DNA of 64,000 bases from Eubacteriales bacterium (GTDB lineage: Bacteria > Bacillota > Clostridia > Lachnospirales > Lachnospiraceae). This document shows positions 53,767 to 63,560 of the stretch, one piece after another; the first letter of the stretch is position 1, and the number at the start of each line of letters is the position of its first letter. The position numbers were made by a program, and so were the translations under genes. The stretch spans positions 62,001 to 126,000 of the forward strand of contig JAUNPS010000001.1 in NCBI GenBank assembly GCA_030536575.1. Direction: 5' to 3'. A model generated the notes under the pieces. The model was not told the origin of the DNA and searched no databases. It saw only the letters and a program-made list of their open reading frames with translations.

Positions 53767-54897
53767 TTATTCTGCAAGGCTTACGTAATAGGTCAGTTCC
53801 CGATCCGGGAATACGTCCGGATAGATCGCTGCTGCCAGGTCAGCGGCCATCACGTCGGTCTGGTCAATACCAAGCCAGAACGGGTCGCCGTACTGATAAA
53901 CGCATCCGTTCTCATAGGCTGCGCACTCTGTGAGCTGCGGGAATGCTTCCAGAACGCCTTCCATTCCGTTGCAGTAAGCCGGGGTCGACGTATAAATGAT
54001 CACGTCCGCATCCTGCACGCAGTCAAAGGCTGCTTCCAGTGTCAGAGCACCTTCTGTCTGTCCACTGAACGCGTTGACGCCGCCCATATCAGCCAGCATC
54101 GTGCCAACCCAGCTCGTGTCGGAAGTCGCGTATACCGTTCCGTCATAAACGGAGAAAATAGCCACTTTCTTCTGTTCCTGGCCTTCCAGAGCCTCTTTTA
54201 CCGCGTCTACGTTTGCCTGTGCTTCCTGCATCACGGCGTCAACCTGCTCGTCCGCGTCGAAGAAGGTCAGCAGGAAACGCATCCATTCCATACGAGCCAT
54301 GTAATTAGATTCCATGTACTCATTGTCAACGGCATAGTTAATGCCCAGTTCCTCAAGTTTGGCAATAACGCTGGACTGCGGGCTGGAACCCGTGTATACA
54401 AATACAACGTCCGGTTCCAGAGACTGGATCAGCTCATAGTCCGGATCGCCCATTCCGCCGCCGACATCCACGATGTCGCCGCTTTCCATGGCTTCCTGAA
54501 TCGCCGGAATCTCCGCCCAGCTGTCCGCGGAACCGTTTACGCCGCCGATGGCGCTGATGACCGCGTCGTCATCCACCGCGCGGAATGCGCAGACCTGCGT
54601 AGAGGAAAGGAATACCGCATTATCCACCGGAGTCCGGATCACAATGCTGTCCGCGTATTCTTCCGGAACCGCTTCCAGCTCCTTCGGGACTAAAATCAGC
54701 TCCCGGTCTTCGCCGTCGATGACGCGTTTGATCCCGTCTTCCAGCAGTTCGATGGAAAAATCCGGATCGTAGAGGTTTTCTACGACGCCCGTGGCTTCCT
54801 CTGCCTGTACGATAACCGCATTGTTCGGCAAGCTGCCAAGAGACAGGCCTGCTGCCAGCACGCCGGCCAGCATCCATGTTACCATTCTTTTTTTCAT
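53767..54897 (-). CDS. btuF: BtuF/FecB-like corrinoid-binding protein
   Basis: A 376-residue class III periplasmic-type binding protein with an N-terminal signal sequence and a two-lobe fold (SLEPDVVFVYTGSSPQ, LTFFDADEQVDAV, then IYTSTPAYCNGM). It should deliver a corrinoid to the BtuCD-like transporter encoded in the same operon. Oddly there is no lipobox Cys; the leader ends NNAVIVQAEEA, suggesting signal peptidase I cleavage, which would leave a Gram-positive binding protein without a lipid anchor. The ATG at 54897 has AAAGGAG nine bases upstream. Confidence 0.87.
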   Translation of the reverse strand: MKKRMVTWMLAGVLAAGLSLGSLPNNAVIVQAEEATGVVENLYDPDFSIELLEDGIKRVIDGEDRELILVPKELEAVPEEYADSIVIRTPVDNAVFLSSTQVCAFRAVDDDAVISAIGGVNGSADSWAEIPAIQEAMESGDIVDVGGGMGDPDYELIQSLEPDVVFVYTGSSPQSSVIAKLEELGINYAVDNEYMESNYMARMEWMRFLLTFFDADEQVDAVMQEAQANVDAVKEALEGQEQKKVAIFSVYDGTVYATSDTSWVGTMLADMGGVNAFSGQTEGALTLEAAFDCVQDADVIIYTSTPAYCNGMEGVLEAFPQLTECAAYENGCVYQYGDPFWLGIDQTDVMAADLAAAIYPDVFPDRELTYYVSLAE

Positions 54898-54941
54898 GAT
54901 GTTACTCTCCTTTGGTTTTCTATTTCTGAGCCTTTCGGCAT

Positions 54942-56027
54942 TCAGATCGTTATACATTTGACGAGGGTTTCTTTCAGATCCTGGATCATCCAGGCAAGGG
55001 TTTCCTCCGCCCCGACGGCCGGTTCCGGCTGCTCCCGGTGCTGTCCCAGCATAATTCCGGTAAGCTTCGCGCCCATCTGCTTCGCCTCGTCCGGCGTAAC
55101 CATTCCCCACATCAGCTGATCCAGCAAATGTGCATATAAGGAAACGCTCACCACCAGATCGCCCCGGCTGGCGGCCTGATACCAGCATTCGGAAAACTCC
55201 GCCCGCGTCAGTCCCTCCGAAGTACGGCAGAACTCCTCCCACAGGGTCTGTTCCGTAATGCCGAAGCGGTCAACCCGCTGATCTACGTAATGCTGTCTTT
55301 CGGGGCAAAGGCCGCTCTGTTTGTTCAGCGCCTCTTTCACGGCTGCTTTTACGGCTTTACCGATCAGTTCGCCGAGCTTGCTGTGCTTTCCGGCATTGGT
55401 CAGACAGACGTCCGAATCGGCATTGCAGACCACAATCGTGCCGTCGGTGCCGGAACCTGTAGCCAGCCCCATGGAATAACGGCTGGGGGCCAACAGCTCC
55501 TGAATGGCCGCAGTCTTGGCCTCCGTGCAGGTAACAACTGCCCGTGTCAGCGCCCCCTTGCTCAAATCCGTATTGATAAACAGCATAATATTAATGGTTC
55601 CCTGCTTCACTTCCTGGGCCTTTCCGGCCACTTCATGCCAGGATGCCGGGTCGCCCACGCGCCCCCCGTTTACTTCGATGCCTCCGGTCACCACCGCAGT
55701 CACCACGGTCTCTTTGAATTCCTCGGTACAGATTGCCACATTTTCCATACTGGCCGCCGTGGACATGCCGGCCGCCGTCTGGGGATCCAGCCCGATTTCC
55801 TCTGCAATCAGGGCCATATGTTCTTCGTAAGTGGGCGCACGCAGGGTACATGCCATCCCCGCGCCGGGATTCCCGTCATTGTTAAAAACAGAGGTCAAAT
55901 CCTCCCGGTATCCGCCGTTTAAGGGGCAGGTACTGAGCACCCGCCGTTTGCCGGTAAAGGGCACTACGACACATTTGCGGTAGCGGTATACCCGATCGCC
56001 CACCGGCAGCGTATGAATCTGCATCAT
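54942..56027 (-). CDS. cbiZ: Adenosylcobinamide amidohydrolase with C-terminal extension
   Basis: A 361-residue protein. The first 235 residues match CbiZ: STCPLNGGYREDL, NPGAGM, STAASMENVAI, VTGGIEVNGGRVGDP and ATGSGTDGTIVVCN. CbiZ cleaves the aminopropanol side of the nucleotide loop so that imported cobamides can be rebuilt with a preferred lower ligand. The last 120 residues are an additional helical domain I do not recognise. AAGGAGG precedes the ATG, which overlaps the TIM-barrel stop by 4 bp. Confidence 0.92.
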   Translation of the reverse strand: MMQIHTLPVGDRVYRYRKCVVVPFTGKRRVLSTCPLNGGYREDLTSVFNNDGNPGAGMACTLRAPTYEEHMALIAEEIGLDPQTAAGMSTAASMENVAICTEEFKETVVTAVVTGGIEVNGGRVGDPASWHEVAGKAQEVKQGTINIMLFINTDLSKGALTRAVVTCTEAKTAAIQELLAPSRYSMGLATGSGTDGTIVVCNADSDVCLTNAGKHSKLGELIGKAVKAAVKEALNKQSGLCPERQHYVDQRVDRFGITEQTLWEEFCRTSEGLTRAEFSECWYQAASRGDLVVSVSLYAHLLDQLMWGMVTPDEAKQMGAKLTGIMLGQHREQPEPAVGAEETLAWMIQDLKETLVKCITI

Positions 56028-57004
56028 TCCATCCCTCCTTGGTTCAGTGCTTCCAGTTGTTCCCGCAAAGCCCGGCTGTGTTCCTCCCGGCCGCAGGAAA
56101 TCAGTTCAAAGGTTAAAAATTTCGGATGAATCCGGCGGATCAGCCCTGCCGCCTGGGGCGCGGTAAACGGCCGGTGCCGGTCGATCTGGAAAATATGCGG
56201 ATATACCTGGCTGAAACGCTCCCAGTATGTTCCGGTAAGCTTCGGCGGGTTCGCAATCACGCTCTCCACATATTCCCCTGAAAGGGACTGCTGCAGATGA
56301 ATGCCTTTGATCCATCCGCACAATTCGCCATGTTCATCGAGCATCCGTTCAATGTAGGAGACGGCCTCTTCCTGTGTGCGCAGGCTGCGGTTCGTGTGCA
56401 GCAAATGCCCGGTGTCCAGCATAATCCCTTTTTTCTCATAGGAAATGCCGTAAAGCAGCCGCTCCGTGATTTCCGGCCGGGTCATCGTAAACCCGCTCCA
56501 CCAGAGGTTTTCCACCAGAAAATAAAAGGAATACGGCTTATCCGAAAGCAATGCGCGGATGATCTCGCAGGCGGCGTCACAGACCTCTTCATCCGTGTGC
56601 TTCTGCCGGTAGGTAAAACACTCTTCCAGACTGCATTCGGACACATGGAAGACCACGTACCGGACGCCCTGGGCCTGGGCAATTTCCAGCTCCTGTTCCC
56701 ATCTGTGCAGCATCGCATCCCGTTCCAGGCCCCCATAAACCGTGCGTACCGTCTCCCGGTCGCCATACTCCGCAAGCAGCGCATCCCAGTCTTCCCGCCA
56801 GAAATCCAGCCAGCTTGAAAAGTAGCTCAGATGAATTCCCTGCACGTCTTCCGCCGGAACAATCGGCGGAATCTCTTCTGCGCCGCAGAGCATCAGTTCC
56901 AATCCGTCGATTCCCTTGTCTTTATAAAATGCCCGCAAATCGGCCCGATCCTGATAGCGATCCAAATCCTGATTTGAAGCGGTGATATTCATCGATGTAA
57001 TCAT
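56024..57004 (-). CDS. AP-endonuclease-2-type TIM barrel, possible CbiR cobamide hydrolase
   Basis: A 326-residue xylose-isomerase/AP-endonuclease-2-like TIM barrel. Probable metal ligands are the Glu of FLVENLWW, Asp and His of IMLDTGHLLH, His of KGIHLQQS and Glu of LTFELIS. CbiR, described from Akkermansia, is a member of this superfamily that opens the cobamide nucleotide loop; the position next to cbiZ in a B12-controlled operon suggests this gene is CbiR-like. An ordinary sugar-phosphate isomerase is the alternative. The ATG at 57004 overlaps the previous stop by 4 bp and has AAAGGG upstream. Confidence 0.72.
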   Translation of the reverse strand: MITSMNITASNQDLDRYQDRADLRAFYKDKGIDGLELMLCGAEEIPPIVPAEDVQGIHLSYFSSWLDFWREDWDALLAEYGDRETVRTVYGGLERDAMLHRWEQELEIAQAQGVRYVVFHVSECSLEECFTYRQKHTDEEVCDAACEIIRALLSDKPYSFYFLVENLWWSGFTMTRPEITERLLYGISYEKKGIMLDTGHLLHTNRSLRTQEEAVSYIERMLDEHGELCGWIKGIHLQQSLSGEYVESVIANPPKLTGTYWERFSQVYPHIFQIDRHRPFTAPQAAGLIRRIHPKFLTFELISCGREEHSRALREQLEALNQGGME

Positions 57005-58017
57005 GTCGCATCCCTTTCTTTTTCCGCCAGCGCAAAAGCCGTTTTCAGCAATACGCAGTCCAAATCTCCCCCGCCGCGAAGCCCTCTGGAAGGACATCCC
57101 CCGGGACAGAATGGCCGATAACGGCAGGCTGTACAGCTTTCGGCTCTCTGCGCAGAAACCGAAACCGCCGGAGCATCCTCACTTCGCGGCTGAAACGTCT
57201 CCACGGTTCCCATCCGGTACTCCCCCAGCAGCAGCGAGCCGCAGGGGTACAGTGCACCGTCCGGCAAAACCACAAGGGAACGGCCACAGGAGGCGTAGCA
57301 GTAGTCCCCTCCGCCCCCGTCTGCCGTCAGGCGCTTTTTCGCCTGCTCGATTTCCCGGATCTGAATCTTTCTTCCGGAAAGCTGCTCAAGCTCCAGGCTG
57401 CGCCGCTGCATGGCTTCAAGCGCCTCCGCCAGAAGCTCCGGTTCCGCCGCCGAAACGCGGCTTTCTTCCCGTCCGCGCCCTGCTCTGCGCAGAAGATCCA
57501 GGCCGATGCCGCCCACATTGCCCAGATAAAAGGCAAAGTCCACAAGTTTTGGCAGCTCTTTCACATTCGCTGCCGTCACGACCGCATTCAGCCCGATCGT
57601 GATCTGCTGTTCGGCCAGAAATCCGATCCCCTGCAAGGCATTCTTCGTCCGGCCGCGGGTCAGGCGGTTGACACTTGGAATCCCGTCCAGGCTGACACCC
57701 GTTGAAATCCCATACCGTTTCAGCTTCGCGGCAATTGTACGGTCGATTAACGTCCCGTTCGTCTGCAATTGAAACACCGCATCGATCCCCTGTTCCCGCA
57801 CATACGCAATGATCTGCTCTGCAAGGCCAAAGTTCAGCAGCGGCTCCCCTCCGGCGAACTGGATTTTCAGCGGGTATTCCCGCAATGTGTCCAGAATCTT
57901 CCGCGCCGTCTCAAAACGCATATCTTCCGCAGCCGTATTTTCACTGGCATAGCAGTAGGTACACTGCAGGTTACAGCGGCCGGTCAGCCACAGAACCAGC
58001 AGAAGCCGCTTACGCAT
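57001..58017 (-). CDS. Radical SAM enzyme with SPASM-type C-terminus
   Basis: A 338-residue protein: radical SAM cluster motif C15-x3-C19-x2-C22 ([13 protein letters not shown]), GGEP in FAGGEPLLN, and a C-terminal cysteine-rich SPASM/twitch domain (CYASCGRS...LYPCGS...[18 protein letters not shown]). Such enzymes make peptide thioethers, sulfatase maturation or other radical modifications. No precursor peptide is visible nearby, so substrate is open; modification of a chelatase subunit or of a corrinoid side chain are possible ideas. The start at 58017 overlaps the end of the chlI-like gene by 8 bp. Confidence 0.9.
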   Translation of the reverse strand: MRKRLLLVLWLTGRCNLQCTYCYASENTAAEDMRFETARKILDTLREYPLKIQFAGGEPLLNFGLAEQIIAYVREQGIDAVFQLQTNGTLIDRTIAAKLKRYGISTGVSLDGIPSVNRLTRGRTKNALQGIGFLAEQQITIGLNAVVTAANVKELPKLVDFAFYLGNVGGIGLDLLRRAGRGREESRVSAAEPELLAEALEAMQRRSLELEQLSGRKIQIREIEQAKKRLTADGGGGDYCYASCGRSLVVLPDGALYPCGSLLLGEYRMGTVETFQPRSEDAPAVSVSAQRAESCTACRYRPFCPGGCPSRGLRGGGDLDCVLLKTAFALAEKERDAT

Positions 58018-59038
58018 GTTCCCGCAGGATCTGCTCGATCGCCGCCTCATCCAACACGCCGTTTTCGAACGGTGTGCGGCGCATCCGGTGGGGCAGTACC
58101 AGCACGGCGGCGTTTTTCAGGTCTTCCCGGCTCACCTTCGTCCGGCCCTCAAAAGCGGCAAGCGTCATCGCCGTCTTAATCATCGTGATATCCGCCCGGT
58201 GCCCGTCCACGCCCAGCGTCAGGGACAGGGCCGCCGCCATCAGCAGAATTTCATTCTCATAGCGGACGCTTCCCAGCCGCTCTTTCGCCTGTAAAATCTG
58301 CCCCGCTAACCGTTGTTGTTCCGGCTCGTACTGCCTGGCGAACTGCTCCGGATTTTCCTCAAATTCCAGCCTGCGGCGCACCACCTCGGCGCGCTGCTCT
58401 TTGCTGTTTTCCCCGCACACGTCCACCACCAGCCCGAAGCGGTCTAAAAGCTGGGGCCGCAGGTCGCCTTCCTCCGGGTTCATGGTTCCCACCAGGGTAA
58501 ACCGGGCCGGATGGCTGTAGGAAATCCCCTCCCGTTCCACGGTATTGACGCCCATGGCCGCGGAATCCAGCAGGACGTCCACCACATGGTCGTCGAGGAG
58601 GTTTACTTCGTCCACATAGAGAATGTTGCGGTTGGCCTGGGCCAGAATCCCGCATTCGAATTTCTTCGTCCCATGGGAAATGGCATATTCAATGTCCAGG
58701 GTGCCGACTACCCGGTCTTCGGTAGCGCTGACCGGAAGGTCGATTACCTGCATTTTCCCTTCCGTCCGCTCCAACGGCTCGCCCGCCTCCAGATGCGCTT
58801 CGCACTCCGGGCAGAAGTCCGTTCCGTCCGGATCACAGCCAAACCGGCAGCCTTTTACCTTCTGAAGCGTCGGCATCAGGGCCGCCAGCGCCCGGACGGC
58901 GGTGGATTTGGCCGTTCCCTTCTCGCCCCGGATCAGGACGCCGCCCAGTCTGGGATTGATGATATTTAAAATCAGAGCCTGTTTCATCCGTTCCTGCCCG
59001 ACAATCGCGGTAAACGGATACTGTATGTTTTCTTTCAT
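58010..59038 (-). CDS. ChlI/BchI-like chelatase AAA subunit
   Basis: A 342-residue AAA+ protein of the Mg-chelatase I family: Walker [10 protein letters not shown] (about residues 38-46), Walker [12 protein letters not shown], sensor [23 protein letters not shown] four-cysteine insert ([16 protein letters not shown], near residue 64) could bind a metal. It should form a hexameric motor with the ChlD-like protein to drive the CobN subunit. Overlaps its upstream neighbour by 4 bp. No bacteriochlorophyll genes are present, so magnesium insertion is unlikely. Confidence 0.92.
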   Translation of the reverse strand: MKENIQYPFTAIVGQERMKQALILNIINPRLGGVLIRGEKGTAKSTAVRALAALMPTLQKVKGCRFGCDPDGTDFCPECEAHLEAGEPLERTEGKMQVIDLPVSATEDRVVGTLDIEYAISHGTKKFECGILAQANRNILYVDEVNLLDDHVVDVLLDSAAMGVNTVEREGISYSHPARFTLVGTMNPEEGDLRPQLLDRFGLVVDVCGENSKEQRAEVVRRRLEFEENPEQFARQYEPEQQRLAGQILQAKERLGSVRYENEILLMAAALSLTLGVDGHRADITMIKTAMTLAAFEGRTKVSREDLKNAAVLVLPHRMRRTPFENGVLDEAAIEQILREHA

Positions 59039-60972
59039 TCGTCAGCCCGCCTTTTCTTCCTTAAAATCCCTGTATTCTCTTTCACGGCCATGCTCACCGC
59101 CGAGACGATGGCTCCTGCCCGCAGCTCCGACAGTTGATAGACCGTTGCGTCCATTTCCCGCCCCAGCTTTTCCGCCAGCCGCAGTTTGATAAAATCCTGC
59201 TCCACGTCGATGATCACCGTTTTAATGTGGTCGGCCGTCAGGGCCTTCCCTTCTTCCACCGCGTCTGCAAAGGGGTTTTTGCTGCGTCCGGCCGTCGCGC
59301 GCCCATCCGACACCAGTACAACTACCGGTAATAAATCCTTTTCTCTGCGTCTGGCCGCCTGCACCAGCGTATGCGCCGCTTCCAGCCCGGCATAGAGGGG
59401 CGTTTTTCCTCCTGTGGAAAGGGTTTCCAGCTTTTTCGCCGCCAAATCCACGCTGCGGGTCATTCCCAGCACCAATTCCGCCTGGTTTCGCCGGAAGGTA
59501 ATCATAGCCACTTTATCCCGTTTCTGGTAGGCGTCTCCCAGCATCGAAAGAATCGCCCCTTTCACCGCGGCCATCCGCCTGCCGACCCCCATAGAGCCAG
59601 AGGCATCCACGACGAACACGATAAAGTTCCCGGTTCGCTTTTCCCGCACCTTCGTGCGGATATCTTCCTTCTCGATCACCAGCGCCAGATCTTCCCGCCT
59701 CCGGGTTTTCTGATAAGGGGCCGCCGCCCGCAGGGTCGCGTCAAAGGCCAGATCCAGGTCTTCCCGGCGGTTCATGGTGCTCTTCACATAGCGCCCCTGA
59801 AGGGAGCTGGTCTTGACCAGGCTGCGCCTGCCGCTTCCCCGGCGCACCAGAGTTTTGGACTTTTCTTCCAGCCAGCGCCCCACCGCAAAGGTTTCGCCGA
59901 TTTCCTCGGTCTTCTCTTTCTCTTTTCCGGGCGCGGACTGGCCGGAATCGGAACCGCTTTCTTCCGGTTTGGGGTCCTCCTCAGATTCTTTCGTCTGCTG
60001 TTCTTCCGGTGTCTTTTCCGGTTCGGAGGGCGGTTCGGTTTCCCGGGTTTCTTCCGTCGGCTCTTCCGGCGCTTCTTCCCTTTGGTCTTCTTCCGGCGGC
60101 GTCTCCGTCTGCTGGGGCGCAGGCTGAGCATCCCGCATTCGGTGCGGGAGCGCGTAACGCGCCGCCTCCGTGATGGCCTCTTTATTCACGGAAGAGGAGC
60201 CGTTCCACGCACAGATGGCTCTTGCCGTCTCAATGACAGCGATTTCTCCCCGGCTTCCCTGGCAGTTCGCGTTCTGCGCAAGTTGGGCCGCCAGCGTCAG
60301 GGCCGCATCCGACACGCCGATAGACGAAAGGCGCTCCTTAGCCTTTTGGATCCGCCCGGCAAGCTGCCGCTCTTCCTCCTGATATTCTTCCGCAAAAGCC
60401 TGGGAATCCGCTTCAAACGCAATCCTGCGCCGCACAATCTCGCACCGCAGCAGCGGATTTTCCTCCGCCGTCACATCCACATAAAGCCCAAAGCGATCCA
60501 GAAGCTGGCTGCGCAGTCCGCTCTCCTCCGGGTTCATGCTTCCAACCAGCACAAACCGGCACGGATAGCTGGCGGAAATTCCTTCCCGCTCCACCCGGCA
60601 GACGCCGTCTCCGGCGGCCTCCACCAAAATTTTTGTCAGATTATCGCTCAGTAAATTGATCTCATCGACATACAGGACATTTTGATCCGCCTCATATAGG
60701 ATGCCTTTTTCCAGTTTCCGGACGCCTCGGCGAATCGCCTCTTCAAAATCAATGGCTCCTACCAGGCGGTCTTCCGTGGCATTTAACGGCAGTTCGATGA
60801 TTTTCTTCCCACTGATCGCCCCGGAGGCGCGCACCAGCGTGGATTTTGCGGTTCCTTTCTGGCCGCTGATCAGAACGCCGCCAATCTGAGGATTGATAAA
60901 ATTCCAGATCAGCGCGTTTTTAATTTGCTCCTGGCCCAGAACCGCGGAAAATGGAAAAATTGGTCGTTTCAT
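59035..60972 (-). CDS. ChlD-like chelatase subunit: AAA plus VWA domain
   Basis: A 645-residue protein: N-terminal AAA+ module (Walker [39 protein letters not shown]), an acidic Glu/Pro-rich linker of about 80 residues (around 290-370), and a C-terminal von Willebrand A domain with the MIDAS motif DASGSMG, the Thr of GGKTPLYAG and Asp of [11 protein letters not shown]. Unlike most ChlD proteins the Walker A motif is intact. The VWA domain would dock on an integrin-I-like site of the CobN subunit. ATG at 60972 preferred over 61002. Confidence 0.92.
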   Translation of the reverse strand: MKRPIFPFSAVLGQEQIKNALIWNFINPQIGGVLISGQKGTAKSTLVRASGAISGKKIIELPLNATEDRLVGAIDFEEAIRRGVRKLEKGILYEADQNVLYVDEINLLSDNLTKILVEAAGDGVCRVEREGISASYPCRFVLVGSMNPEESGLRSQLLDRFGLYVDVTAEENPLLRCEIVRRRIAFEADSQAFAEEYQEEERQLAGRIQKAKERLSSIGVSDAALTLAAQLAQNANCQGSRGEIAVIETARAICAWNGSSSVNKEAITEAARYALPHRMRDAQPAPQQTETPPEEDQREEAPEEPTEETRETEPPSEPEKTPEEQQTKESEEDPKPEESGSDSGQSAPGKEKEKTEEIGETFAVGRWLEEKSKTLVRRGSGRRSLVKTSSLQGRYVKSTMNRREDLDLAFDATLRAAAPYQKTRRREDLALVIEKEDIRTKVREKRTGNFIVFVVDASGSMGVGRRMAAVKGAILSMLGDAYQKRDKVAMITFRRNQAELVLGMTRSVDLAAKKLETLSTGGKTPLYAGLEAAHTLVQAARRREKDLLPVVVLVSDGRATAGRSKNPFADAVEEGKALTADHIKTVIIDVEQDFIKLRLAEKLGREMDATVYQLSELRAGAIVSAVSMAVKENTGILRKKRRADE

Positions 60973-60976
60973 GTCG

Positions 60977-62176
60977 TCACCCCGCCGTTTCCAGCTTTTC
61001 AAATAATTCGGTTACGCTGGAAACGGTGCATACATTTTCTGCTTTATTTCCGTACAATGCTTCGCATTCTTCCCGGCTGCGCACTGACCAGATCTGACGC
61101 CCGGCGGCCAGGGCCTCCTGCAGAAGGGTCAGGTTCTCCCGGTTTTCCGTGCCAACCGGAAAGCCGCTGTCTACAATATAGCGGGCCTTCTGCATCAGCA
61201 CCTTCGCCCGTCTGGCATTTTCCGGACAAATCCGTTCAAAGGGTTTTTCGGATACCACTTCCCCGCAGATGCTTTTGGCCACCTGATAGTCCGCGTCGTT
61301 TTCATGCAGGATGCCGGAGGTCAGGCCATAGCCTTTGCGGGAGAGCGCGCGGTATAAGCGGATGCCGCTGGAATTGCCGCCGGTTACAAAAATGTCGTTC
61401 CCTTCCCGCCCTTTTAATTCGATTGCCCCAAAAAGCTCGCTGTACTGCGCTCCCCGAATTTCATAGAGCTGCTGGATAACCCCATCGCGCACCACGTCTT
61501 CCGGCGTTCCCTGAGACACAATTTTCCCATTATGTACCAATAGTACAATCTGGCAGCCCTTGAGCGCCAGGTCAATGTCGTGCAGGGACAAAATGCAGGT
61601 AATGCCTTTTTCATTCGCCAGTTTCTGCAGGACACGGACGACTTCCACTTTATGTTTAATATCCAGATGGCTTGTCGGTTCATCCAGGATAATCAACTCC
61701 GGCTCCTGTACCAGCGCCCGCGCAATCATCACTTTCTGCTTCTCGCCGTCGCTCAGTTCGCTGAAAAAGCGCTCCCGGAAGGCGGACGCGCCCACGGTTT
61801 CCAGGGATTCGTCGATAATTTTCTGGTCTTCCGGCGTCAGCTTTCCCAAAAAATTCGTATAAGGCGTGCGCCCCATCGCAATCAGTTCGTACACGGTGGT
61901 CATCGACGGCGCCACCTGATCGGTCAGCACCAGCGACATTTTCCGGGCAATGTCTTTCTTTTTCATCTTTTTCAGGTCGATGCCTTCCACCTGGACGGCG
62001 CCGCTCACCGGAGCCAAAAGGCCGGACAGGGTGCGCAGGATCGTACTTTTTCCCGCGCCGTTGGGGCCAAGCAGGCAGATAACCTGTCCGCGCATGGCGC
62101 GAAGTTCCACATCTGAGATCACGGCCCGGTTATGATAGCCTACATCCAGGTTTTCTGTACGGATAATCGGTTCCAT
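60977..62176 (-). CDS. btuD: BtuD/FecE-type ABC ATPase with extra C-terminal domain
   Basis: A 399-residue ATPase: Walker A GPNGAGKST, signature LSDGEKQK, Walker B LIILDEPTSHLD and switch SLHDIDLA. Residues 255-399 form an added domain (FVTGGNSSGIRLYRALSRKGYGLTSGILHENDADY) known from some cobalamin-type ATPases; it looks nucleotide- or ligand-binding. The gene starts directly after the btuC stop. It drives uptake through BtuC. Confidence 0.92.
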   Translation of the reverse strand: MEPIIRTENLDVGYHNRAVISDVELRAMRGQVICLLGPNGAGKSTILRTLSGLLAPVSGAVQVEGIDLKKMKKKDIARKMSLVLTDQVAPSMTTVYELIAMGRTPYTNFLGKLTPEDQKIIDESLETVGASAFRERFFSELSDGEKQKVMIARALVQEPELIILDEPTSHLDIKHKVEVVRVLQKLANEKGITCILSLHDIDLALKGCQIVLLVHNGKIVSQGTPEDVVRDGVIQQLYEIRGAQYSELFGAIELKGREGNDIFVTGGNSSGIRLYRALSRKGYGLTSGILHENDADYQVAKSICGEVVSEKPFERICPENARRAKVLMQKARYIVDSGFPVGTENRENLTLLQEALAAGRQIWSVRSREECEALYGNKAENVCTVSSVTELFEKLETAG

Positions 62177-63202
62177 TTACATTTCCCCTCTCTTTTGTTT
62201 TACCAGCAAATACACGACAATCGGCGCGCCGATCAGGGAGGTCATGGCTCCCAGCGGCAGTTCGGTGGGGGACATCAAAAGCCGTGCCCCCATGTCGCAC
62301 AGGCCAGCCATCACGGCTCCGTAAATGCAGGAAGCCGGAATGACGATACGGTTATCCGAGGTTTTGAACAGACAGCGCACGATGTGCGGCACCGCCAAAC
62401 CCACGAAAGAAATGGAACCGGCGAATGCGGTCACGACCGCGGTCAGCACGCTGGATACCAGAACCATCAAAAAGCGGAAAGGCCGGATAGAGATTCCCAT
62501 GGACTGGGCATATTTTTCGCCCAACAGCATGGCGTTCAGCGGTTTGCTCATCAAAAAGGCCAGAAACAGGAATGGAATCGTGACCAGATACAAAATTTTC
62601 ACGTGGCTCCAGGTAAATCCGGCGAAGCTTCCCATCGTCCAGATGGAAAAGGCGGCGATTTTTTCCCGGTCGGCGATTACGGTCAGGACGCTGGTTCCGG
62701 CGCTGCACACGTAGCCCACCATCATGCCGATGATTAAAAGTGTCGTAATGCTTTTCACCTTCTGGGAGGCGAAGATAACGATCACCATAACCAGCATAGC
62801 GCCGAGAAACGCGCCCACGAAAAGACCCATAGAGGTCATGGTTTTCATCCCGAAAGTATAGCCTCCCAGGATAATCAGTGCCAGAACGAGAGTCGAACCG
62901 GACGAAATTCCGAGGATGTAGGGTTCGACGATGGGGTTTCCAAAAAAGACCTGAAGCAGGATACCGGAAGTGGCAAGTGCTGCGCCTCCGGCCAGGGCGG
63001 CCAATGTCCGTGGCAGACGGATATTCAAAATGATCGAATAGTGGGAACGGTTTACCAGTTCTGGTTCTGTGAAGCATTGAAGAATTTCCGGCAGGGTAAT
63101 CTGGACGGAACCCAGGGAAATATTCAGCAAAAAGATGGCCAGCAAGGCCAGGAGTCCAATGGTAAAAAGGAGGCTGTAGCGTAAGGTCGTTTTGTGCGTC
63201 AT
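62177..63202 (-). CDS. btuC: BtuC/FecCD-type ABC permease
   Basis: A 341-residue permease with about ten transmembrane segments. FecCD landmarks are LRLPRTLAALAGGAALATSGILLQ-like sequence near residue 60, PEPYILGISSGS and SISFVGLAVPHIVR. The ATG at 63202 has AGGAGA upstream and lies 19 bp after the riboswitch terminator. First gene of the operon, so most directly under B12 control. Corrinoid is the inferred substrate because of the riboswitch and CbiZ. Confidence 0.93.
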   Translation of the reverse strand: MTHKTTLRYSLLFTIGLLALLAIFLLNISLGSVQITLPEILQCFTEPELVNRSHYSIILNIRLPRTLAALAGGAALATSGILLQVFFGNPIVEPYILGISSGSTLVLALIILGGYTFGMKTMTSMGLFVGAFLGAMLVMVIVIFASQKVKSITTLLIIGMMVGYVCSAGTSVLTVIADREKIAAFSIWTMGSFAGFTWSHVKILYLVTIPFLFLAFLMSKPLNAMLLGEKYAQSMGISIRPFRFLMVLVSSVLTAVVTAFAGSISFVGLAVPHIVRCLFKTSDNRIVIPASCIYGAVMAGLCDMGARLLMSPTELPLGAMTSLIGAPIVVYLLVKQKRGEM

Positions 63203-63220
63203 TCTTGTGTGTTCTCCTGA

Positions 63221-63263
63221 AAATAAAAAACATCTGATGGAACTTCGCTCCCAAAAGATGTTT
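63221..63263 (-). terminator. Riboswitch expression-platform terminator
   Basis: Minus-strand AAACATCT and AGATGTTT close a stem with an inner GGGA/TTCC pairing, followed by TTTTTTATTT. It stands between the cobalamin aptamer and btuC and should form when ligand is bound. Confidence 0.85.
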
Positions 63264-63370
63264 AAAATACAATTTGAATACACAGCTTCTCACCGCTGTG
63301 CAGCCTGCATTCTTATCTGTTCGCCAGAGTTCCGCAGCTCCCAGATAACACCCGTTGGAAACGAGCAAAA

Positions 63371-63540
63371 TACAGGTAAGTATTCCGACTGATAGCTGCT
63401 GAGCTCTCAGCATATGCGCGCCTTCCCGGAAAACTCCAGTGGCTGGGAACATCCCTGCGCATAAATAAGCTAAACACGGCAACGGCCTTGTCCAGGATTC
63501 TCACCTGGTTCCTTTTTTCTGTGCTTGCACACCTGCATTT
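63371..63540 (-). ncRNA. Cobalamin riboswitch
   Basis: Read on the minus strand: AAAAAAGGAACCAGGTGAGA with the stem CCAGG/CCTGG around TGAGAAT, then AAGGCCGTTGCCGTG, a GGGAAGGCGCGC segment, and the B12 box AGTCGGAATACTTACCTG near 63371-63390. These are the core parts of the AdoCbl aptamer in the right order and spacing. Control by transcription termination is inferred from the terminator at 63221-63263. Confidence 0.93.
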
Positions 63541-63560
63541 CGAATTTTTATATTAACCAA

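Noticed and set aside
58010-60972. Photosynthetic Mg-chelatase (bacteriochlorophyll) interpretation of the ChlI/ChlD/CobN genes
   Set aside because: No bacteriochlorophyll genes are nearby and the operon has a cobalamin riboswitch, CbiZ and BtuFCD, so a corrinoid role fits better.
63371-63482. Minus-strand peptide frame through the riboswitch
   Set aside because: The region matches the cobalamin aptamer, which explains the sequence conservation; no start site is present.
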